Shown one piece after another: positions 23,076-32,335 of a stretch of 64,000 nt of DNA. The notes beneath the pieces are model-generated. The model did no database searches and was not told the origin of the DNA. It saw nothing but the letters and a program-made list of their open reading frames with translations. The DNA comes from Stomoxys calcitrans (taxonomy: Eukaryota > Arthropoda > Insecta > Diptera > Muscidae). The DNA is taken from the NCBI RefSeq assembly GCF_963082655.1, contig NC_081553.1, positions 189,598,851 to 189,662,850 on the forward strand, in the 5' to 3' direction. The position numbers were made by a program, and so were the translations under genes. Each line of letters begins with the position of its first letter. Positions within the stretch are counted from its first letter, which is position 1.

Positions 23076-24087
23076 TGATTAACCTGGACTTTTTAAATTG
23101 AAGCCAATCAGAACTATCGCTTGATGCTCAACATCCCCTACATCATCTCCTAAGTCGTTTAAGGTCTTTAAGCATTTTAGTCACGGTGGTTATCACCTTG
23201 ACCGAGCCCTATTAAATTTGTTTTGGTTCTTCATCAGTTTAACCTTAACAAATGTTCCACTTCATTTTTATGAAGAAAAATGTTTTGGTTTTGTCTTCGA
23301 CTCAAGGTAAAAGTTAATCCATTTTTCTATTGAAACCAATTTCTATAGACTGGTCTGACCTGAACCGTTTACTGGCGTGTGCATTTCCATAGAATTTTTT
23401 TGTTCAATGACCTTAGTTTTTACCAAAATACTGAATACCCTGTGTCTGTCTAGGCTACCTCAAAATAGCAGTCGAAAAGGGAGAGCCAAACGTTGGAGCA
23501 ATTTATGACTTTTATTCAATTACACCATATTTGATAGTCGGTTGTCGGTTGCCATGTAGAAGCCAATTAAAGCTGCAAGATAATATCAATTAATTAAACG
23601 CCAAACCTTTAACACTTTTCCAAATATGCTACAGCTTTTAGAAATGCAATTGAGAATGTGAGACAAAACAAGCAACAATAAAAACGGATGAGAACTTTTG
23701 CTTGTTTTTGGGATCAGACACACACATGCACCCAAAAACTACAAAATAATAGAATGGTAAGCCAAGAATAGCGAAAATGCGCCAAAAATAGCAACAGCAC
23801 ATGTAAAGTCTGCCAAAAGAAAGGAGCACGAAAAAAATAAAGACTAAAATGCAAAACGTATCTTAGATAAACTAAACTAACATTTGATGAATGATGTACT
23901 GCTAAACCTAGCGAGAGAAAGGACCAAAGGATATTTCACACAGTTGAATGGTAGGACCACAGGACATAAAAGAAAGACATTTAGCGTCGGGTTGCCACTG
24001 GAAAAAGTAATTTTCATTGACGAGAAAAATGTTGGCTAATTTCGTCGGGGTTCAAACCCAGCGCTATAAACAGAAAAATCTTATATA
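23076..24087. other. AT-rich stretch, nothing recognised
   Basis: About 1 kb without a recognised repeat, RNA or domain. The minus-strand 63-codon frame at 23638-23829 is cysteine/phenylalanine-rich with no motif and is not accepted. Confidence 0.4.
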
Positions 24088-26172
24088 TAACAAGTAAAAG
24101 CGTGCTAAGTTCGGCCGGGCCGAATCTTATATACCCTCCACCATCGATCGCATTTGTCGAGTTCTTTTCCCGGCATCTCTTCTTAGGCAAAAAAGGATAT
24201 AAGAAAAGAGTTGCTTTGCTATTAAAACGATATCAAGATATGGACCGGTTCGGACCACAATTAAATTATATATTGGAGACCTATGTAAAATTTCAGACAA
24301 TTCGTATAAGAATTGCGCCCATTGGGGCTTACGAAGTAAAATAGAGAGAACGATTTATATGGGATCTGTATCGGGCTATAGACCGATTCAGACCATAATA
24401 AACACGTTTGTTGATGGTCATGAGAGGATCCGTCGTACAAAATTTCAGGCATATCGGATAATAATTGCGTCAAGAAGTCAAGATCCCAGATCGGTTTATA
24501 TGGCAGCTATATCAGGTTATGAACCGATTTGAACCTTATTAGACACAGTTGTTGAAAGTATAAAATACGTCATGCAAAATTTCAGCCAAATCGGATAGGA
24601 ATTGCGCCCTCTAGAAGCTCAAGAAGTCAAATCCCCAGATCTGTTTATATCACAGCTATATCAGGTTAAGGACCGATTTCAACCATACTTGGCACAGTTG
24701 TTGGATATCATAACGAAATACTACGTGCAAAAATTCATCCAAATCGGATAAGAATTGTGCCCTCTAGAGGCTCAAGAAGTCAAGACCCAAGATCGGTATA
24801 TATGGCAGCTATATCAGGTTATGGACCGATTTAAACCATACTTGGCACAGTTGTTGGATATAATAACAAAACACGTCGTGCAAAATTTCATTCCAATAGG
24901 ATAAGAATTGCGCACTCTAGAGGCTCAAGAAGTCAAGACCCAAGATCGGTTTCTATGGCAGCTATATCAGGTTATGGACCGATTTGAACCATATTTGGCA
25001 CAGTTGTTGGATATAATAACAAAACACGTCGTGCGAAATTCCATTCAATTCGGATAAGAATTGCGCCCCCTAGAGGCTCAAGAAGTCAAGGCCCAAGATC
25101 GGTTTATATGGCAGCTATATCAGGTTATGGACCGATTTGAACCATACTTGGCACAGTTGTTGGATATAATAACAAAACACGTCGTGCAAAATTTCATTCC
25201 AATCGGATAAGAATTGCGCACTCTAGAGGCTCAAGAAGTCAAGACCCAAGATCGGTTTCTATGGCAGCTATATCAGGTTATGGACCGATTTGAACCATAT
25301 TTGGCACAGTTGTTGGATATCATAACAAAACACGTCGTGCAAAATTTCATTCCAATCGGATAAGAATTGCGCACGCTAGAGGCTCAAGAAGTCAAGACCC
25401 AAGATCGGTTTATATGGCAGCTATATCAGGTTATGGACCGATTTGAACCATACTTGGCACAGTTGTTGGATATCATAACAAAACACGTCGTGCAAAATTT
25501 CGTTCCAATCGGATAAGAATTGCGCACTCTAGAGGCTCAAGAAGTCAAGACCCAAGATCGGTTTATATGGCAGCTATATCAGGTTATGGACCGATTTGAA
25601 CCATACTTGGCGCAGTTGTTGGATATCATAACAAAACACGTCGTGCAAAATTTCATTCTGATCGGATAAGAATTGCGCACGCTAGAGGCTCAAGAAGCCA
25701 AGACCCAAGATCGGTTTATATGGCAGCTATATCAGGTTATGGACCGATTTGAACTATACTTGGCACAGTTATTGGATATCATAGCAAAACACGTCGTGCA
25801 AAATTTCATTCCAATCGGATAAGAATTGCGCACTCTAGGCTCAAGAAGTCAAGACCCAAGATCGGTTTATATGGCAGCTATATCAAAACATGGACCGATA
25901 TGGCCCATTTACAATACCAACCGACCTACACTAATAAGAAGTATTTGTGCAAAATTTCAAGCGGCTAGCTTTACTCCTTCGGAAGTTAGCGTGCTTTCGA
26001 CAGACAGACGGACGGACGGACGGACAGACGGACGGACATGGCTAGATCGACATAAAATGTCACGACGATCAAGAATATATATACTTTATGGGGTCTCAGA
26101 CGAATATTTCGAGTAGTTACAAACAGAATGACGAAATTAGTATACCCCCCATCTTATGGTGGAGGGTATAAA
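24088..26172 (-). mobile_element. Family A HINE/DINE-like element, copy A6 (complete, homogeneous array)
   Basis: The 3' terminus is AACAAGTAAAAGCGTGCTAA at 24088, followed by the hairpin (TTCGGCC-G-GGCCGAA). On the minus strand the head is at 26172 (TATACCCTCCACCATAAGAT) with the core and a GTCY tract at about 26000-26035. Between 24948 and 25866 the anchor CGGTTTATATGGCAGCTATA recurs every 153 bp exactly (24948, 25101, 25254, 25407, 25560, 25713), with only a few differences per unit. The adjoining family C element begins at its head. Confidence 0.9.
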
Positions 26173-26812
26173 AATCAATTTGTGTTTGTTTGTAGGTTTG
26201 TTTGTTTGTATGTTTGTGTGTTCCTTATAGACTCAGAAACGGCTTTACCGATTTTCTTGAAATTTTCACAGATGGTGCATAATGATACCATGGTGAAAAA
26301 AGGGTACTACATTTTTTGATATCTTAAAGGGGGGCGGACCCTCCCCCTAACCCTAATTTTCAGAAACGCCTGATCTCGGAGATGGATGGTGCGATTTAAG
26401 CGAAATTTTGTGTGCTCTCATATAGTACCCTAGAAATTTAAATTTGGTATCCAAATTTCGGATGGGGTACTTAGGGGGGCCGCCCCACCCTAAAACCTGT
26501 CAAACATATATTTACACCAATCACGACAATATGGGACTCAAATGAAAGGTATTTAGGATAAGAAAACGTATCTGATATCCAATTGTAGGACCAAGTGTTA
26601 GGGGGACCACCCCAAGCCCCAAAACACCCCTAAATCGGACATATTTACCGACCATGGCAATATGGGGCTCAAATGAAAGGTATTTCCGAGTAGAATACGA
26701 ATCTGATATCCAAAAGTGGGACCACGTTTCTGGGGGTCCACCCCTTCCCCAAAACACCTCCCAAAGATTACTATTTACTGACCATGGGAATATGGGGCTT
26801 AAATAAAAGGTA

Positions 26813-27049
26813 TTGGGTTGCCCAAAAAGTAATTGCGGATTTTTTAAAAGAAAGTAAATGCATTTTTAATAAAGCTTAGAATGAACTTTAATCAAATATA
26901 CTTTTTTTACACTTTTTATCTAAAGCAAGCTAAAAGTAACAGCTGATAACTGAGAGAAGAAAGAATGCAATTACAGAGTCACAAGCTGTGAAAAAATTTG
27001 TCAACGCCGACTATATGAAAAATCCGCAATTACTTTTTGGGCAACCCAA
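26813..27049 (-). mobile_element. Mariner-derived MITE, copy M3
   Basis: Full-length copy in the opposite orientation to M1, with 32-bp terminal inverted repeats (TTGGGTTGCCC..GGGCAACCCAA) and TA duplications (26811-26812 and 27050-27051). It lies in a family C unit. Confidence 0.93.
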
Positions 27050-27741
27050 TATATATCTTTTATTTTAGCGCACGTTGCTGATATATTTTCCGGGCTTAGT
27101 GTTTGGGGGACCACGCCAATCCCCAAAACACCCCTTAATCGGGCATATTTACCGACCATATCAATGTGGAGCTTAAATGAAAGGAATTGGGGGGGTAGAG
27201 CAAGAATTGATACCCACTTTCGGGACCAATTTTCTGGTGGTCTGTCCCTTTCCCAAAATACCCCACAAACAGCAATTTTTTACTGACCATCGCAATATGG
27301 GGCTCAAATAAAGTTATTTGAGAGTAGAATACGAATTTGATATTCAAATGTAGGACCATGTATTTAGAGCATCACCCCTTATCCAAAACGCACCCCCAAA
27401 GGGTAAAAACTTTTCGCCTATGCCAATATGTGGCTCAAATGGAAGCTATTTGAGATTAGAAAACGAATTTTGATAACCTATTTTGGGGCCATGTGTTTGG
27501 GGGACGCCCCATCATATGAACTCCCCTAAACCAATGGCAATATGAGGTTTAAATAAATGGTGTTTGAAAGAAGAGCACGATGCTGATATTTTTTCAAGGC
27601 CACCCCCGAAAACATCCCTAAATCAAACATCATGAGAATATCGGGCTGAAATAAAGTATTTTAAGAATGGAGTACACCCTGAATCCAAACCTAAATTCGT
27701 AGAGCAATAGAGATCATATGGGATTCAGAAAAAGGCACTTA

Positions 27742-27978
27742 TTGGGTTGTACAAAAAGTAATTGCGGATTTTTAATATAGTCGGCGTTGACAAATTTTTT
27801 CACAGCTTGTGACTCTGTAATTGCATTCTTTCTTCTGTCAGTTATCAGCTGTTACTTTTAGCTTGCTTTAGAAAAAGAATGTAAAAGAAGTATATTTGAT
27901 TAAAGTTCATTCTTAGTATTATTAAAAATGCATTTACTTTATTTTAAAAAATCCGCAATTACTTTTTGGGCAACCCAA
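27742..27978 (+). mobile_element. Mariner-derived MITE, copy M4
   Basis: Full-length copy with one change in the left end (TTGGGTTGTACAAAAAG) and TA duplications. The homologous site in C2 (22922-22940, CACTTATATTGTTAAACTG) lacks it. Confidence 0.93.
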
Positions 27979-28127
27979 TATATTGTTAAACTGTTAGTCA
28001 AGCGATATACTACAATATTTTCATAGTATGGTATTTCACTAAAAGCTCTTTAATTGTCGAAAATAAATAATCCAAGGAATTTTTTGTTTCATATAAAGTA
28101 AAAGAAGGCGCAGCGGCGCGGGCCCGA

Positions 28128-28651
28128 GTAAATATTGCTGCAATGTATACTGATCTTTCGATATTTTGTCTTGAGCTCATAAAGGGCGTATTTGTCATCA
28201 GATTTCGCGGTAGTTTAGATGAGTAAGGTGTGTTGAACTCCTTCCCCTTCTTGCTAAATATGGTCTCAATTGGATGATATTTCCATATGTGTAGCTGCAA
28301 TATATACCAAATTAGAGTCTTTATTGCATAAAAACACATTTATTATAGGAATTTGCTGCTCAATTGTCACCCTGGGCCTAGGTTAGGTTAGATTGAAAAA
28401 AAGGGTGCAGATATTAATCTGCCCCATGCCACTATAGACATACACCTAAGCCAGTAATCGGCTTGTTGTGCGCTCTAAAAACCAAAAAGTAACCTCAAAA
28501 AAGAATATCTAAGTTAGGAATTCCGTGCTACGTACAAAATCCAAAATCGACCCTGGGCTTAGAAATGACGTATTTTTATTCGTTTTGCTTGAAATTCAGT
28601 ACAGTGAGTTGATAATATCCTTCAGCGGGGTTGGACAGTATGTTATAGTAA
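28128..28651 (+). repeat. Diverged family B-like fragment, split by element E
   Basis: Weakly resembles B units ('CTCATAAAGGGCGTATTTGT', 'GATTTCGCGGTAGTTTAGAT', 'AATTCAGTACAGTGAGTTG'). Interrupted at 28381-28549 by element E copy E2 and followed by a mariner copy. Confidence 0.45.
28381..28549 (+). mobile_element. Short element E, copy E2 with target duplication
   Basis: Starts GGTTAGGTTAGATTGAAAAA and shares TCTGCCCCATGCCACTATAG, 'CCTAAGCCAGTAATCGGCTT' and 'AAAAAGTAACCTC' with E1. It extends further, through 'AAGTTAGGAATTCCGTGCTA'. Flanking 12-bp direct repeats ACCCTGGGC(C/T)TA (28369-28380 and 28550-28561) differ at one base. Confidence 0.72.
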
Positions 28652-28722
28652 TTGGTTGCCCAAAAAGTAATTGCGGATTTTTCATATATTGTCGGCGTTG
28701 ACAAATTTTAAGCAAATTTTAA

Positions 28723-29537
28723 GCATTAATCGAATTGGATCGTCATGTAACTGATCGCGAGATAGGAGAGAAGTTAAATATACCTAAATCAACCGTTCAT
28801 TATCACATAAAAAGTCTTGGACTGGTGAAAAAAAAAAGCTTGATATTTGGGTACCACATGTATTGAAAGAAATTCATTTAACAAACCGAAGAATCATCGC
28901 TTGTGATATGCACCTAAAACGCAATGAATTCGATCCGTTTTTAAAACGAATCATAACTGGGGATGAAAAATGGATTGTTTACAACAACGTTAGTGGAAAA
29001 CGACCAACGTTCACCAAGCATGGTGAATTAGCTCAAACCACTTCAAAGGCTGATATCCACCAAAAGAAGGTTATGCTGTCTGTTTGGTGGGATTGGAAGG
29101 GTGTGGTATATTTTGAGCTGCTTCCAAGGAACCAAACGATTAATTCGGATGTTTACTGTCAACAATTGGACATATTGAATACAGCCATCAAGGAGAAGCG
29201 ACCAGAATTGGTCAATCGTAAAGGTGTCATATTCCACCAGGACAACGCTAGAACGCACACATCTTTGGTCACTCGCCAAAAACTGAGTGAGCTTGGCTGG
29301 GAACTTTTGATGCATCCACCATATAGCCCTGACCTTGCACCATCAGACTACCGTTTATTTCGATCTTTTCCGAACTCCTTAAATGGTAAAACTTTCGGCA
29401 ATGATGAGGCTATAAAATCGTACTTCGTTCAGTTTTTTGCAGATAAAGGCCAGAAGTTCTATGAGCGTGGAATACTAAATTTGCCAGGAAGATGGCAAAA
29501 GGTTATCGAACAAAATGGCAATTATATATTTGATTAA
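28723..29537 (+). pseudogene. Mariner transposase, N-terminally deleted and frameshifted
   Basis: Cut-and-paste transposase of the mariner family. The second helix-turn-helix region is readable from 28723 (..DRHVTDREIGEKLNIPKST). An A-run near 28828-28837 (10 A's; the related copy at 62.9 kb has 8) shifts the frame. The catalytic domain is open from 28863 to 29537 (224 codons). All three aspartates of a DD34D triad are present: TGDEKW (residue 34 of that frame), HQDNAR (127) and PYSPDLAPSDY (162), with 34 residues between the last two. The C-terminus KVIEQNGNYIFD is intact. The first DNA-binding motif is missing, so the product could not bind its ends normally. Confidence 0.88.
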
Positions 29538-29566
29538 AGTTCATTCTAAGTTTTATAAACTTTTTT

Positions 29567-31142
29567 TTATACCCACCACCGAAGGATGGGGGTATATTCA
29601 TTTTGTCATTCCGTTTGCAACACATCGAAATATCCATTTCCGACCCTATAAAGTATATATATTCTTGATCAGCGTAAAAATCTAAGACGATCTAGCCATG
29701 TCCGTCCGTCTGTCCGTCTGTCTGTTGAAATTACGCTACAGTCTTTAAAAATAGAGATATTGAGCTGAAATTTTGCACAGATTCTTTTTTTGTCCATAAG
29801 CAGGTTAAGTTCGAAGATGGGCTATATCGGACTATATCTTGATATAGCCCCCATATAGACCGATCCGCCGATTTAGGGTCTTAGGCCCATAAAAGCCACA
29901 TTTATCATCCGATTTTGTTGAAATTTGGGACAGTGAGTTGTGTTAGGCCCGTCCACATCCTTTGTCAATTTGGCTCAGATCGGTCCAGATTTGGATATAG
30001 CTGCCATATAGACCGATCCTCCGATTTAGGGTCTAAGGCCCATAAAAGCCACATTTATGGTCCGATTTCGTTGAAATTTGGGACAGTGAGTTGTGTTAGG
30101 CCCTTTGACATCCTTTGTCAATTTGGCTTAGATCGGTTCAGATTTGGATATAGCTGCCATATAGACCGATCCTCCGATTTAGGGTCTAAGGCCCATAAAA
30201 GCCACATTTATTATCCGATTTCGCTGAAATTTGGGACAGTGAGTTGTCTTAGGCCCTTTGAAATGTTTCTTTAATTTGGTCCAGATCGGTTCAGATTTGG
30301 ATATAGCTGCCATATAGACCGATCCTCCGGTTTAGGGTCTTAGGCCCACAAAAGCCACATTTATTATCCTTCGTTAATTTGGCTCAGATCGGTCCAGATT
30401 TGGATATAGCTGCCATATAGATCGATCCTCCGATTTATGGTGTAAGGCCCATAATAGCCACATTCATTATCCGATTTTGCTGAAATTTAGGACAGTGAGA
30501 TGTGTTAGGCCCTTTGACACATTTCTTCAATTTGGTCCAGATCGGTTCAAATTTGGATATAGCTGCCATATAGACCGATTTCTTGATTTATGGTTTTGGG
30601 CCCATAAAATGCTCATTTATTGCCCGATGTCCCCGAAATTTGGAACAGTGAGTTAAGTTAAGCCCCTTGACATACTTCTGCAATATCGCACATATCGGTC
30701 CAGATTTGGATATAGCTGCCATATAGACCGATATCTAGGTTTTAGGTTTTGGGGCCATAAAAGACGCATTTATTGTCCGAAGTCGCTGAAATTTGAGACA
30801 GTGAGTTTGGTTAGGCTCTTCGACATGTTTATGCAACTTGGCCCAAATCGGTCCAGATTTGGATATAGCTGCCATGTAGACCGATATATCGGTTTAAAGT
30901 CTTGGCCCCATAAAAGGCGCATTTATAATCCGATTTCACTGAAATTTGACACAGTGACTTATGTTCGGCTTTTCGACATCCGTGTCGTATATAGTTCAGA
31001 TCGGTATGAGGTATATGAGTATAAGGTATGAAATTTTCACCGAATTTTCACCGAATTTTGATGAAAGGCGGTTTACATATATACCCGAGGTGGTGGGTAT
31101 CCAAAGTTCGGCCCGGCCGAACTTAACGCCTTTTTACTTGTT
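29567..31142 (+). mobile_element. Family B HINE/DINE-like element, copy B5 (complete)
   Basis: Subterminal inverted repeat: ATACCCACCACC at 29569-29580 and its complement GGTGGTGGGTAT at 31089-31100. Mini-me core AAGTATATATATTCTTGATC with a GTCY tract near 29700-29725; array of ~153-bp units with CAGATTTGGATATAGCTGCC. Hairpin at 31104-31124 (10-bp stem AAGTTCGGCC around one C), then 'AACGCCTTTTTACTTGTTT'. Inserted inside the 3' part of mariner copy M5. Frames at 29915-30274 and 30801-31031 are array artefacts. Confidence 0.9.
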
Positions 31143-31191
31143 TACTTTATTTTCTTTTAAAAAATCCGCAATTACTTTTTGGGCAACCCAA

Positions 31192-32335
31192 TAGATCGAA
31201 TCTCAAGTAAGATGTATACCAAATAGATTCCCATTTCACATAAAGTTGCACATAATGGTGCAACTTTAACCTTCTTTGATTGCGTATATAGTAGATATTT
31301 TGTAAAAATAACGGTAACTCTGAAAGTTAAACACCGCAAATCTTCTGGCATTGCAGCAAAACTTTGCTGCATAAAGACGAAAATGTTTGGGATCATATCC
31401 TTTAACGCTGGCGGCTAGTATGCTGTATGGTTTTCGAGATTACTTTGTTCAAATTGTTTTAGTTGGAAGTGTATCTAAGCTGGTGTTGTTCGTTGCTTTC
31501 ATTGTGTTTTTAAATATTTTTTGTTTTGTGTTTTCCAGTTTCAGTGTTTCGTTGGTTTTTTCCATTTTTTTATTCGTTTGCATAAATCTTGTTATTTGAC
31601 ATTATAAATGTTCGCAGTGACATTTAAACCAAACACGTAGAGCTTCAAGGCAAAGAGATGGATAACACAAATACACACACACACACCCATCCATACATAT
31701 ATCAGTGCAGTATGCCAAATAGAAAGCTGGCAGTGATGGAATGATCCAATGCTGCGCCAGTCGTTGTGGACTAAATACCATTACATGGCTTAATAGAATT
31801 TCTTATTAAATGCATTTTCCCATCATTTGTTGCTTAGTTGCTAGCGTTCGCCCTTCGTCGTCCTTTGGTTATGCAGTGAGTCCGTATGAGTTGATTTAAC
31901 TGCCGAAGGTTATTCTCATCCACTGAAGACATCTACTACTTAGAATTGAATTTAAATTAAAAATGATAAATGTTTTCATGGATATTTCTAGGTAGCGTAG
32001 TGTTTTCCGATTCCTTAAAAACTGCAATGAACATTAAATGGAGCGGGATGCGTTAGCGATTGCTAATAAAATTTGTTTTGCTAGAGCTAGTAAAGAAGTG
32101 AGATGACTAGGAGACAAATGATTACAGAATGTTACCTTCAACCTGTTATTTAAAATTCACAAGAATGAGTTTTCGATATCTAATAGTCAGTAATACGAAT
32201 CTACTTCAATGAAGGAATGAACAAAAAGAAACGATGTGCGAACGGAAAGTATTCGTTGGAAATATCAGCTATCCTGGACATAAGACAAAGTTTAAAGTTT
32301 TTTGGTTAGTGTGTAGAGTAGTGGGTTCAGAACTT
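31192..32335. other. AT-rich stretch with a CA microsatellite
   Basis: A short (AC)n tract sits at about 31673-31688. The frame at 31387-31599 is phenylalanine/valine-rich because of T-rich DNA. No repeat or domain recognised. Confidence 0.4.

Larger units (their letters stand above)
26173..28127 (+). mobile_element. Family C element, copy C3, interrupted by two MITEs
   Basis: Head AAAATCAATTTGTGTTTGTT, then 'GACTCAGAAACGGCTTTACC', ~130-bp units ('TTACCGACCATGGCAATATG', 'CACCCCAAGCCCCAAAACAC'), and the tail AAGAAGGCGCAGCGGCGCGG then GCCCGAG. MITEs M3 (26813-27049) and M4 (27742-27978) are inserted. It is co-linear with C2 and offers a filled-versus-empty comparison for M4. Confidence 0.75.
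28652..31191 (+). mobile_element. Larger mariner copy M5, split by family B element
   Basis: The left end TTGGTTGCCCAAAAAGTAAT is at 28652; the right end CTTTTTGGGCAACCCAA is at 31175-31191, beyond a 1.6-kb family B insert (29567-31142). Next to the left end, an internal deletion removes the rest of the 5' region and the first part of the transposase (junction near 28710-28722). It uses the same terminal repeats as the MITEs, so it belongs to their parent family. Confidence 0.9.

Noticed and set aside
26000..26036. GACG/GTCY microsatellite as an independent repeat or regulatory site
   Set aside because: It is the proto-microsatellite that is part of every mini-me-type head in the window (also 14416, 29700, 32648, 41000, 50196, 57780, 58521).
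24088..26172. CRISPR-like regular repeats
   Set aside because: The repeats are long head-to-tail units without unique spacers, inside a eukaryotic interspersed element.
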